A stretch of DNA of 64,000 bases from positions 2,850,550 to 2,914,549 of the forward strand of contig NZ_LT960614.1 of NCBI RefSeq assembly GCF_900231165.1, written 5' to 3'. Shown piece after piece: positions 43,373 through 52,731 of this stretch. The DNA is from Hartmannibacter diazotrophicus (GTDB taxonomy: Bacteria; Pseudomonadota; Alphaproteobacteria; Rhizobiales; Pleomorphomonadaceae). Position 1 is the stretch's first letter. Each line of letters opens with the position of its first letter. Position numbers and translations under genes: made by a program. The notes beneath the pieces are model-generated. The model was not told the origin of the DNA and searched no databases. It saw only the letters and a list, made by a program, of their open reading frames with translations.

Positions 43373-43607
43373 GGTTTTCCGCGCGAATGCCGGACTTGCG
43401 CTCGCACTGGCCGGACGGCCGGTCGCTGCCGGGGCTGGAACGGTTGTTCCCGGGGCGTGGTCTTCCTAGATTGTAGGGTGGCGGACGGTTGCCGCGTCAT
43501 CCGGCGCGGTCCGTGTCCAGCCACCTCGCTCAAACGCACGGCCGCGCTGCGCGTGGGAGCCCCGCTTCCACCGTCAGGTCGGCCAGAAGACAACGGAGGA
43601 AAGACTC

Positions 43608-43781
43608 ATGAGCGATCCAGTTGAAACGACCCCGCGCTGGACGCCGGATAGCGTCCGCAAGTTCAAGGAACTCGCCGAGGAAGGCGCGACGGCGGAAGTG
43701 ATCAGCCTGAAGCTTCAGCACCCGGTCACGGCGGTGCGAGCCAAGGCGCGGGAACTCGGCCTCACCCTCAAGGCCGCCTGA
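43608..43781 (+). CDS. 57-residue hypothetical protein, helix-turn-helix-like
   Basis: A short gene with a strong GGAGGAAA ribosome binding site 5-8 bp before the ATG. The product MSDPVETTPRWTPDSVRKFK... is charged, helical and ends AVRAKARELGLTLKAA, a layout similar to a small DNA-binding helix pair. No signal peptide or membrane helix. Similar short proteins appear common in rhizobia from memory, but I cannot name a family. Convergent with the ferredoxin gene. Confidence 0.68.
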   Translation: MSDPVETTPRWTPDSVRKFKELAEEGATAEVISLKLQHPVTAVRAKARELGLTLKAA

Positions 43782-43826
43782 CCCGCCGCCTCCGAAGACA
43801 GGTACCACGGGCGCCGGGCGAGTTGA

Positions 43827-44147
43827 TCAGGCCTGGCGCTCGGGAATGCGGACGATCAGGCCGTCCATCTCGGGCGTCACCTTGATCTGGCAGGACAGGC
43901 GCGAATTGGGACGCACCTCGAAGGCGAAGTCCAGCATGTCCTCTTCCATCGGTTCCGGTTCGCCCGTGATCTCCTTGAACGCGTCGTCCACGTAGACGTG
44001 GCAGGTGGCGCAGGCGCAGGCGCCGCCGCACTCGGCCTCGATGCCGGGAACGGAATGCTTGATCGCGTTTTCCATCACGGTGGTGCCGACCGGCGCCTCG
44101 ATAACGTGTTCGTTGCCGTCAAAGGTAATGTAGGTGATCTTGGGCAT
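43827..44147 (-). CDS. Adrenodoxin-type 2Fe-2S ferredoxin
   Basis: 106 residues. Cysteines C40-X5-C46-X2-C49 and C86 match the vertebrate-type (adrenodoxin/FdVI) cluster pattern; an extra Cys at 44 lies inside the loop. Conserved [15 protein letters not shown] and RLSCQI. Such ferredoxins deliver electrons to P450 or to iron-sulfur assembly. It is monocistronic here. Confidence 0.93.
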   Translation of the reverse strand: MPKITYITFDGNEHVIEAPVGTTVMENAIKHSVPGIEAECGGACACATCHVYVDDAFKEITGEPEPMEEDMLDFAFEVRPNSRLSCQIKVTPEMDGLIVRIPERQA

Positions 44148-44357
44148 CAGGCGCCTTCGGTGTCGTCAGAAGAGGATACGAGCCGGTTCCGACCGGGTGA
44201 ACGGCCTCGGACATGAGGATTGGAACAACTCTACGGGCGGGTTTCGAGATAAACGCTCTCGCGCCGCCGTCAAGTCGTCGGCGGTCAATGAAGCCTCAAT
44301 TTTTGGAAATCGGGCGGTGAAGCCGCTCTTTCTTCGCTTTCGCCCCGGCCATTGCCT

Positions 44358-44681
44358 TCAAGAGGCGAGAAGCGCTTCGATGGCCGCGTTGGCCTCGTCG
44401 ACACACGCCGCCAGCCGCGCGAAGGCATCTTTACGGGCGTCCGGGTCCAATGCTTCCACCGTCGCCGCCATCTCCGCGACGCGCGCCACACCGAGGCCCC
44501 GCGCCGAACCGCTGAGCTTGTGCGCCACGCGGCCGAGGGCCGACGGATCGGCCCTTCCCTCGGCGATCAGAGCCTTGCTCTGGGACAGGAAGAGGCCGAG
44601 CACATAGTTCCTCAGCGCCGTGTCGCCGAAGGTTTGCCGGGCAAGATGCTCAAGATCGATGACGGGGACTGCGTTCACCAT
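44358..44681 (-). CDS. Hpt-domain phosphotransfer protein
   Basis: 107 residues from the ATG at 44681, with GGAG 6 bp upstream; a longer frame to 44768 lacks support. Four-helix Hpt domain with phospho-acceptor His54 in RVAHKLSGSARGLG. A stand-alone Hpt can relay phosphate between hybrid kinases and response regulators. A CtrA-like half site TTAACCAT (minus strand) lies 44803-44810, 120 bp upstream, which hints at cell-cycle control. Confidence 0.85.
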   Translation of the reverse strand: MVNAVPVIDLEHLARQTFGDTALRNYVLGLFLSQSKALIAEGRADPSALGRVAHKLSGSARGLGVARVAEMAATVEALDPDARKDAFARLAACVDEANAAIEALLAS

Positions 44682-45386
44682 GAGGTCTCCAAGTTCGTGG
44701 TACGACCGCCCGATCCGGCTCGCCTGCGCCCGCTGTGCGCCGGCTTTCGCGATGGGTCCTGGCTCCACTCTCCCCTCGCAAAATGCAACAAAACATGAAA
44801 ATATGGTTAACGTGAATTAGGAGAATGGCAGCGGGCAACCGCCACGGGACCGCGTGAGACAGTGTTTCGAGGAGAGCCGAGATCGCCATAACGGCCGGCA
44901 GATGAGCGCACCACAAGGAAATCAAGGCCATAAAGCCTTGAATTAACGTTATTTCCAACAATTCGACGCGTTGGAGGCCTTCCCGGTCGCCGGTGCGCTT
45001 TCAACCGCTGGAACGGCTCTCTCGCTGGGCTGGCGACCTCGAAGATGGTGCTCGGGGATACTTCGGCACCCACCCACGAAGAGGCCTCACCTACTAGATG
45101 TAGCGGTCGGGCCCGCGTGGGAGCTGTTAACAAACCGGCCGGCGGGCGGCGCATTCCTTGTGGCGTTCCGGTCTATGTGCCAAAAGCATATGAGAACAAT
45201 CTGCCAATTTCCGCCCTTTCGGGCCCGCTCTGGCGAAGGAACGGTTGGTGGATTTTCGTCTGCGAAGTCCCGCACGAGGTCGGTCCGGGGCACGCGGATT
45301 GCAAGGTTGACAAGGTTGAGAAGCGACGGCAGCCCGGAAACGGAGATGCGGCCGGTCTCGTATGGTGTACGGACGCGAGGCGATTC
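44682..45386. other. Intergenic region between the Hpt gene and gpr
   Basis: About 705 bp with no supported gene. It includes a CtrA-like half site (44803-44810), a 7-bp hairpin TCAAGGC/GCCTTGA (44922-44928, 44935-44941), and an open frame continuous with gpr from 45045 without coding features. Promoters of both divergent genes should lie here; none was assigned. Confidence 0.45.
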
Positions 45387-48300
45387 ATGGCGAACAAGCA
45401 GACGACAAACAACGCGGCGGATCTGGCCCTGACGGCCGTCGAGGAAGCCCTGAGCCTCGAGCTCGCCCTCGACGAACTTCAGCAGATTCCCGCCGATGGA
45501 TCGCAGTCTCCCTCCAAGGACCCGGAAGACCGGAACGGTCCGAGGGCAACGCGCACCCGCCCCAAGACCGCGGCCAATGATGACCGCCGCACGATCGGGC
45601 ACATTCTCTACCAGATCCAGCGCCGCCCCTCGGGTGGCATCTTCTGGGTCACGCTCGCGCTTTCCGCACTCTGGCTCGCGATGATCGCCTACGCGGCGAC
45701 GGCCGCCTTCGATCTGCATGCGTCCAGCTTTGCCGAGTTCGTGGCGCTGCTGCGCCAGCCGGCGGCGCTCAACCTCGGCGCGCTTGCGATCGTTCCGCTC
45801 TTCTTCTTCTGGAGCATGGCGCTGATGATCTGGCGCGCCCAGGAGATGCGCCTGACCTCTCGCGCCATGGCCGAGGTCGCGGTTCGCCTTGCCGAGCCGG
45901 AGGAGACCGCCCGCGAATCCGTCCTGAGCGTCGGTCAGGCCATCCGCCGCGAGGTGGCCGCCATGGGCGACGGCGTGGAACGCGCCCTCGCCCGCGCCGG
46001 CGAGCTGGAGGTGATGGTCCACAACGAGGTCGCCTCGCTGGAGCGCTCCTACTCCGAAAATGAAATCCGCATTCGCAGCCTCATCGAGGAACTCGTCAAC
46101 CAGCGCGAATCCGTCGTCGCCAATGCCGAGCGCGTCCGCGCCTCGATTGCCGGCGCCCACGAGTCGCTGGCCAGCGAGATTCAGTCGGCCGGTGACGGCC
46201 TCACCAGCCGGATCGACGAGACCGGCCGCGCACTGACCCGCAACTTCGGCGAGAAGGCCGAGCAGCTGACGATGGCCTTCGAGTCCGCCGGCCGCAACCT
46301 GACGACGATCGTCTCCGAGCGCGGCGACGAATTCGTCAGCCGCATGCAGAACAGCAGCGCCGACATGACGATCGCGCTCAGCCGTATCGCCGACGAGACC
46401 ACCGCGCACTTCGCCGGCGAAGGCAACCGCGTGACCGAGGCGCTGAAGGCGGCCGGAAGCGAGATCACCGAGCATCTCGGCTCCGTCGGCAACGAGACGA
46501 TCCTGGAGCTGGACATGCGCGCCGCCCAGATCAACGACCGTCTGGCGGCCACCGGCAACGAGATTTCCGAGCAGTTCAAGACGCAGGGCGAAGCGCTCAT
46601 TTCGACCGTCGGCGTCCAGGGTCGCGAACTCTCCGACCTCATCGGCGACCAGACCGCCGAACTGCGGCTGGCCCTCGTCAACCGCACCAGCGAACTGAAG
46701 AGCGCCCTCTCCGACGGCTCGCGCTCTCTCGACGAGACCCTCGGCAACCGCACCAGCGAACTGGCGACGACCATCGCCGCCCGCACCGGCGAACTGGAAG
46801 AGACCATCGTCGGGCGCACCTCCGCGCTGGAAGAGGCGCTCACGGCCCGCACCGGCGAGCTGCAGCAGACGCTTGAGGGCAAGGCCAGCCTTCTGGACGA
46901 GCATCTTGCAGCCCGCACAAGCGAACTGCGCGAGATGTTCGAGGGCCGCACCAGCGAACTCACCGAGGTTCTCACCTCCAGCGTCTCCGGCCTGCAGGAA
47001 TCGCTCTCTGGCCATTCGGTCGAGATCGAGACCGCACTTGCGCTCGGCATCGGTCGCCTGGATCAGGTTCTCGGAGCCCGGTCGGACGAGGTGGCAAGCG
47101 CCATCGACAGCCGCGTCGTCAACCTGGCCGAGGCACTCGGCAGCGGCCGCGATGCCATCACCGAGGCGCTGACCGACAAGACCACCGAAATGGAAATGGC
47201 GATGGTGACGCGCAGCGGCATGATCGCCCAGGCGCTGAACGAGCGCACGGAGGAGCTGTCCCGCCTTCTGGCCGACCGCTCCAACGCCATCATCGTCGCC
47301 ATCGAGGAACGCACCGACCATTTCGAAAAGACGATGGAGGATCGCACCGGCCAGCTTTCGGAGACGATCGCCAGCTCGGTCGACCGTATCGAATCCGTCG
47401 TCGGCGACGGCGGCCGCAGCGTCACGGAGGCGATGAACACCTCCAGCGCCCAGTTCGTCGAGACGATCTCCGTCCGCGCCGACGAGCTGACCGCGGCCAT
47501 CATCGACAACGGCCGCCAGGTCTCCGATCACATCAACGAGGCCAACACGGCCGTCGTCGAGGCGCTCGGCAACCGCATCGGTGAGCTTGACGGCTCGCTG
47601 CGCCAGACCGTCGACACCCTCCTCTTCGACTTCGACATCCGCGGCAGCGACATCGTCGAGCGCCTCGACAGGGCCGGCGCGCAGCTCACCGGCGATGTCT
47701 CGGGACGCGCGACCGAACTGGTCGGCCAGCTCACGGCCGTCAGCGAGGAAATCCGCAAGGCCATGTCGGGCAACGGCAGCACGATGGTCGAGGGCCTGAC
47801 CGAGTCGGCCGAGCGGATCGTCGCGGCGCTCAACGAGCGCGGCGAGGCCATTCGCCATATCGTGACGGAAGCGACCGACACCATCGAGGCAAGCCTCAGG
47901 GATTCCGGCGGCGACTTCACCGAGAAGCTCTCGATGATCGGCGCCGAGATCGCCCGCGCCATCAACGCCCGCGGCCAGAAGGTCACCGAAACGATCACCA
48001 TCACCGGCAACCAGCTCGTCTCGCTGCTGGATGACCGCTCCGACGCCCTCTCCTCCAGCTTCGAGGACCGCATCCGCAGCCTCGACGAGATCGTCAATGG
48101 CCGCGCCGCCGCCCTCGTCGACAGTCTTGTCGCCCGGACCGGCGAGATCGACCAGACGCTCGACGAGCGCGTCACCAGCTTCGAGCTCGCCCTGACGACC
48201 CGTACGCGCGCCATCCAGGAAGCGATCGAAAGCGGCTCCGCCCGCATCGACGCGGCCCTTGGCGGCAATGTCGACAATCTGGAACAGCTTCTGCAGGGCC

Positions 48301-51300
48301 GCGCCGAGACCATCGCCGAGATCCTCGACAGCAAGTCGGGAGAGATCCTCGGCGCCTTCGACACCCGCACCGGGCTCTTCACCGAAACGCTCAGCGAGCG
48401 CCTCGTCGACCTCGACGGCCGCATCGTGCGCCATCTGGAAGAGGCGACAGGTTCGATCGCCACGAAGGGCGACGCGCTCACCACGGAACTGGAACAGCGC
48501 ACCGCGGCCATCGACCACGCTCTCGATACCCGCGCCCGCCAGATCACCGAGACGCTGCTCAGCCGCACCCGCGAGCTCGCCCAGGCCTTCTCGGCCGGCC
48601 AGAGCGAGATGGTGGAGGCCATCGAGGGCCGCATCGAGATCGTGGCCCAGTCCCTCAAGTCCAAGACCGACGAATTCGCCGACACGCTGGCCGATCGGGT
48701 CAGCGACATCAACGTGTCGCTCGGCTCCAAGGTCTTCGAGGTTGCCGAAACGCTGGACAGCCGCGCGGCAACGATCGAGCAGACGCTGACCGAGCGCCTG
48801 TCGACCATCAGCGAGACGCTGTCGAGCCAGACGGAAACCGCCCGCGAGCAGCTGGCCCAGGCCATGCTGGAAGCAGCCGCGCTGCTGGAGCGCGAGAGCG
48901 GCCGCGTCCGCGAGGATCTGGTCGGCTCCGTCGACACGGCCGCCACGCGCCTTGCCAGCGAGACCGACCGCAGCCGCGCCATCCTGGAGGCTCTCTCCAA
49001 CACCGTCAGCCAGACCATCGGCGGCGAGATTGGACGGGTGCGCGACGATCTGGAAGGCAGCCTGAACCACTTCGTCACCTCGATCAGCCAGCAGACCGAG
49101 CAGAGCCAGGCCCTGCTGACCTCCGCGGCCAGCGACATCGGCACGCGCCTTTCGGACGAAAGCACCGAAGCGCACCGCCGCTTCCTTGCTGCCGCCGAGC
49201 AGGTCACCGGCATCCTCGATCGTGCATCCGGCCGCATCGGCCAGGAGGCGATCGAAGCCCGCGAGGCTCTGGAAACAGCCTCCAACCTGCTTCAGGGTTC
49301 GGTCAGCACCGAAGCGACGCACGTCCGCACGCTGCTCAACGAGGCGCTGTCGATGTTCGCCAACGGTCTCGGCGACGAGTCCGAGCAGCTTCGCCAGTCG
49401 GTCGAGTCCATGCTGGCGTCCATCTCCGGGCGCATCACCAGCGAGGCCGAACACGCCCGTCAGCTGCTGCTCGACTCCTATGGCGAGTCGGCAGCGCGGC
49501 TTGCTGCCGAACGGGAAGAGACCGGCCGCATGCTCACGGAGCTGACCGGCAAGCTCGCCGATGCCCTGTCGGGCGAGAGCGGCCGGGTTCGCGTCGATCT
49601 CCTCGAGATGATCGAGGCGCTCAACGGACGCATTTCCGACGAGAGCGACCGTGCCCGGGCCATTCTCGTCGCCTCCGTCGAGGAAGCCTCCGATCGCCTG
49701 TCGACGGAAAGCAACCGCATCCGCTCCAACCTGCTCGGCTCGACCGAGAACATCACCGAGCGGCTGATGCAGTCGGTGCAGCAGCTTGAAACGGCGCTGG
49801 TATCGAAGTCCGATCAGGCGGCGAGCGAATTCGACGTCCGCGCGGCGTCGATCGCCAGCCTGCTGTCCGATCGGATCGCGGAACTGCGCGAGGTTCTCGA
49901 TGGCCAGGGCGGCGACATCGCCGATGCGGTCGTCGCCAGCGTGCAGGCCATCTCCGGCACAATCGAGAGCCGCGGCAACGAGCTTGAGAGCCGCATGCGC
50001 CTCGTCGGCGAGCGCCTCGTGTCCGGCATCGAGAACTCCTCCACCGCCGCGACCGACGCCATCTCGGAAAACGGCACGAAGGCCGCCCAGGCGATCAGTT
50101 CCTCGTCCCGCGCGCTTCTCGCCACGCTCGACAAGCAGAGCCGCGATATCATCACGGCGCTCCAGTCGGCCAACGGCCAGATCGGCGACGAACTCGTCGG
50201 CGTGCTCGGCCGGATCGACGAGACCAGCAGCACGCTTGGAACCGTTCTCGACCGTGCGACAGGCAACCTCAACCGCATCGAGCAGGGTCTTGCCCGCCAG
50301 ACCGGCGAGTTCCGCACCATCCTCGACCGCGTCGTCGAGGACACGGCGGAAGGCTCGCACCTGATCGCGGCGAATATCGAAAGCCTGAAGGGCATCTCCG
50401 ACGGCGTGCTCGCCAACATCAGCGAGATCACCGGCCGCTTCGAGACGCAGGCCCGTCAGGTCATGAACGCCGGTCGCGCGCTCGCCGAATCGAGCACGCA
50501 GATGGAGGGCACTGTCGGTGAGAAGCAGGCAGCGCTTGCGGCAGCGGCGGCCCAGCTTTCCGAGACCGCCAACGCCATCGGCCAGTCGATGGAGGGCTTC
50601 ACGACCCTCATCAACGACACGCTGACGACGGCAGACCGGCGCACCCGCGAGGTCGGCCATGCCCTCGCCCGTTCCGCCGACAGCGCGACCTCGGCGATTT
50701 CCGAGCAGTTGAAGTCGCTCAGCGTCACGGCGCAGCTTGAAAGCGACAAGACGCAGGAGGCCGTGAAGGGCATTCAGGCCGAGATCGTCGCGGACATTGG
50801 CAATGCCATCGACGACGCCGTGGAGCGTTTCGCCGTGGCGGCCCGCGCCATGCGTGACGCCTCACGCGAGGTGAAGGGCCAGCTCGACGACATCCGCAAC
50901 GAAATCCGTAGCGGCATCGATGCGTTGCCTCAGGAGACGCAGGAGTCGACGGCGGCGATGCGGCGGGTCGTGAACGAGCAGCTTCGCGCGCTCAACGAGC
51001 TTTCCGACATCGTCCAGCGCCAGTCCGGACTGGAGCCGCGCGTGGCGGTCAACGGCAACGCCTCCGCGCGTGCCGCCCGCCCGCAGAGCGTCCAGAACCC
51101 TGCCCCGTCGCAGCGTCCGGCACCGGCGGCCTTGGCCCAGCCCGTGGCCGTTGCGCCGCCGCCGCCCCCGCCGGCACCGGCTCAGCAGCCGGCCGCAAGA
51201 GCACAGGAACCCGCCCGTGCGGGTGAAAAGGGCGAGCGCGGTTGGATCGCCGATCTTCTGCGCCGCGTGTCCGATGAAGAAGAGGACGCGGCCGGGACGA

Positions 51301-51668
51301 CAGGCGAATTGGAGCGCGAGACCGCGAAGGTCATGGAACCCCTGAGTGCGCTCTCGGGCGACATCACCCGGGCCATCGACCAGTCGACCTTCGTCGAGCT
51401 TTGGCAGCGCTATCGCCGCGGCGAATCCAATGTCTTCACCCGCCGCCTCTATACGCTGCAGGGTCAGAACACCTTCGACGAAATTCGCCGCCGGTATCAG
51501 CGCGACGGTGAATTCCGCAAGGCCGTGGACCGCTATGTCGCCCAGTTCCAGGCCATGCTCGCCGACCGGGCGAGCAAGGACGGCGAAGGCGCGGTGCAGT
51601 CGACGCTCCTGTCCGATACCGGCAAGATCTACACGATGCTGGCCCACGCGAGCGGCAAGCTCGGCTGA
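45387..51668 (+). CDS. gpr: Growth pole ring protein (GPR/RgsE-like), giant coiled-coil membrane protein
   Basis: 2,093 residues from the ATG at 45387 (MANKQTTNN; GAGG 6 bp upstream). Two transmembrane helices at about 84-106 and 127-148 anchor it; residues ~150-1900 are almost entirely helical with apolipoprotein A-like 11-residue repeats such as RTSEL....L.., then a Pro/Ala/Gln-rich linker (about 1895-1950), and a C-terminal globular domain (FVELWQRYRRGESNVFTRRLYTLQGQNTF...). Length, two helices and the ApoA-like core match GPR of Agrobacterium (2,115 residues) and RgsE of Sinorhizobium, needed for polar growth and shape. The name is by similarity of architecture. Confidence 0.85.
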   Translation: MANKQTTNNAADLALTAVEEALSLELALDELQQIPADGSQSPSKDPEDRNGPRATRTRPKTAANDDRRTIGHILYQIQRRPSGGIFWVTLALSALWLAMIAYAATAAFDLHASSFAEFVALLRQPAALNLGALAIVPLFFFWSMALMIWRAQEMRLTSRAMAEVAVRLAEPEETARESVLSVGQAIRREVAAMGDGVERALARAGELEVMVHNEVASLERSYSENEIRIRSLIEELVNQRESVVANAERVRASIAGAHESLASEIQSAGDGLTSRIDETGRALTRNFGEKAEQLTMAFESAGRNLTTIVSERGDEFVSRMQNSSADMTIALSRIADETTAHFAGEGNRVTEALKAAGSEITEHLGSVGNETILELDMRAAQINDRLAATGNEISEQFKTQGEALISTVGVQGRELSDLIGDQTAELRLALVNRTSELKSALSDGSRSLDETLGNRTSELATTIAARTGELEETIVGRTSALEEALTARTGELQQTLEGKASLLDEHLAARTSELREMFEGRTSELTEVLTSSVSGLQESLSGHSVEIETALALGIGRLDQVLGARSDEVASAIDSRVVNLAEALGSGRDAITEALTDKTTEMEMAMVTRSGMIAQALNERTEELSRLLADRSNAIIVAIEERTDHFEKTMEDRTGQLSETIASSVDRIESVVGDGGRSVTEAMNTSSAQFVETISVRADELTAAIIDNGRQVSDHINEANTAVVEALGNRIGELDGSLRQTVDTLLFDFDIRGSDIVERLDRAGAQLTGDVSGRATELVGQLTAVSEEIRKAMSGNGSTMVEGLTESAERIVAALNERGEAIRHIVTEATDTIEASLRDSGGDFTEKLSMIGAEIARAINARGQKVTETITITGNQLVSLLDDRSDALSSSFEDRIRSLDEIVNGRAAALVDSLVARTGEIDQTLDERVTSFELALTTRTRAIQEAIESGSARIDAALGGNVDNLEQLLQGRAETIAEILDSKSGEILGAFDTRTGLFTETLSERLVDLDGRIVRHLEEATGSIATKGDALTTELEQRTAAIDHALDTRARQITETLLSRTRELAQAFSAGQSEMVEAIEGRIEIVAQSLKSKTDEFADTLADRVSDINVSLGSKVFEVAETLDSRAATIEQTLTERLSTISETLSSQTETAREQLAQAMLEAAALLERESGRVREDLVGSVDTAATRLASETDRSRAILEALSNTVSQTIGGEIGRVRDDLEGSLNHFVTSISQQTEQSQALLTSAASDIGTRLSDESTEAHRRFLAAAEQVTGILDRASGRIGQEAIEAREALETASNLLQGSVSTEATHVRTLLNEALSMFANGLGDESEQLRQSVESMLASISGRITSEAEHARQLLLDSYGESAARLAAEREETGRMLTELTGKLADALSGESGRVRVDLLEMIEALNGRISDESDRARAILVASVEEASDRLSTESNRIRSNLLGSTENITERLMQSVQQLETALVSKSDQAASEFDVRAASIASLLSDRIAELREVLDGQGGDIADAVVASVQAISGTIESRGNELESRMRLVGERLVSGIENSSTAATDAISENGTKAAQAISSSSRALLATLDKQSRDIITALQSANGQIGDELVGVLGRIDETSSTLGTVLDRATGNLNRIEQGLARQTGEFRTILDRVVEDTAEGSHLIAANIESLKGISDGVLANISEITGRFETQARQVMNAGRALAESSTQMEGTVGEKQAALAAAAAQLSETANAIGQSMEGFTTLINDTLTTADRRTREVGHALARSADSATSAISEQLKSLSVTAQLESDKTQEAVKGIQAEIVADIGNAIDDAVERFAVAARAMRDASREVKGQLDDIRNEIRSGIDALPQETQESTAAMRRVVNEQLRALNELSDIVQRQSGLEPRVAVNGNASARAARPQSVQNPAPSQRPAPAALAQPVAVAPPPPPPAPAQQPAARAQEPARAGEKGERGWIADLLRRVSDEEEDAAGTTGELERETAKVMEPLSALSGDITRAIDQSTFVELWQRYRRGESNVFTRRLYTLQGQNTFDEIRRRYQRDGEFRKAVDRYVAQFQAMLADRASKDGEGAVQSTLLSDTGKIYTMLAHASGKLG

Positions 51669-51745
51669 CCGGCAACTCCTGACGTCGCGTGCGCTCATGT
51701 GAACCCGCATCAGCGCACGCCGGTCAAGGAACAGAGACGAAATGC

Positions 51746-51787
51746 AGGAAGGGGCGCCCCACATGATGCGGGGCGCCCCTTCCTTTT
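51746..51787 (+). terminator. Terminator of gpr
   Basis: A 15-bp perfect stem (51746-51760 with 51770-51784, AGGAAGGGGCGCCCC/GGGGCGCCCCTTCCT) with a nine-base loop and TTTT at its end, 77 bp past the stop. Confidence 0.88.
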
Positions 51788-51820
51788 GAATTCATGCTCT
51801 CTGAGGAGAAGCGGTGTGCG

Positions 51821-52471
51821 TCAGAGTGTCTGGAGGGTCCACTCGACCATTTCGCCGACGGCCTTCGAGGCTGCGGCATCGAAGGCGGTCACCACCGTTC
51901 CCGCACGGTCCACGCCGACCGGCGCCTCCGCTTCGAAGACCTTGGTCGCCAGAACCTTGCCAGTGCGGTCGTTGAGCAGCTTGACGCCGAACTCCACCAG
52001 AACCATCCGTCGCGGCGAGGTGAGATACGCGAAGCGCCGGATGTCGACGATCACCTGATAGTCGATGGCAAGGCTCTCACCGGGCCGGCCGACAGCCCGC
52101 ATGCGCCCGCTGTCCTCGAAGGCGCGCACGACCTTCATCTGAACGAGGCTCGGAAGGTCGTCGCTCCACTGCGCGCCCTTCAGGTATTCGATCTCGCCGA
52201 CAGCCGGATTGACGACGATGCGCGAGGTATCCAGCGCGGAGACCGCCGTCGGCTTCGGGACAAGAAGCTGAGCGCCTGTGCGCCCTGTGTAGCTTGAGGC
52301 CTGCGGCAGGCTGGCCAGCGTCAGATCGAAAATGGACGGAGCCGGCGCAGTGGCGCCAAGCGCCGAACATCCGGCAAGCCCCAAGGCACAGCCGAAGAGG
52401 ACGAGCCATCGGCCCTGTCCTTTGCCAAATCCGCGCGGCAATCGGCTCGCACGCCCTACTGCATCACTCAT
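51821..52471 (-). CDS. ABC-transport auxiliary lipoprotein (PqiC-like)
   Basis: 216 residues from the ATG at 52471 (MSDAVGRASR). Lipoprotein signal with lipobox LAGC at about residue 35; then the PF03886-like beta-sandwich (FDLTLASLP; LLVPKPTAVSALDTSRIVV; VQMKVVRAFEDSGRMRAV; LAIDYQVIVDIRRFAYL). These outer-membrane lipoproteins accompany MCE/Mla systems in lipid transport. It is the last gene of the minus-strand mla-like set, 260 bp after the MCE gene, so it may have an internal promoter. Confidence 0.85.
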   Translation of the reverse strand: MSDAVGRASRLPRGFGKGQGRWLVLFGCALGLAGCSALGATAPAPSIFDLTLASLPQASSYTGRTGAQLLVPKPTAVSALDTSRIVVNPAVGEIEYLKGAQWSDDLPSLVQMKVVRAFEDSGRMRAVGRPGESLAIDYQVIVDIRRFAYLTSPRRMVLVEFGVKLLNDRTGKVLATKVFEAEAPVGVDRAGTVVTAFDAAASKAVGEMVEWTLQTL

Positions 52472-52731
52472 ACCGCACCGTCCTGCTCGATCGCACCGAT
52501 GGTGGCGCGATCCGATCGAAATTCCCGAACACCTCATGGCCAGTCAGCCAAAGCCAGCGCTGCGGAAGAGCCTCCTTCCGCGACCTCGCGCCGCTTTCAT
52601 GCATCCAACCCAGCCGCATGTCTGTAACAAACGCATCGTCGAAGGCCTGGTTCGGCTTAACGTTAGTACGAACCGCGGTATCCGCGCCGTCTCATCGCTG
52701 CAACACCAGCCACGGAAAAGCAGAAATCGCG

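Noticed and set aside
45045-45386. N-terminal extension of the gpr frame
   Set aside because: No ribosome binding site at the first ATG and no protein character; the ATG at 45387 has GAGG and starts the conserved part.
45087-50660. A 1,857-codon open frame antisense to gpr
   Set aside because: It mirrors the high-GC codon pattern of the helical repeat gene; the translated text is Gly/Arg/Asp-rich without domains, start signal or neighbours.
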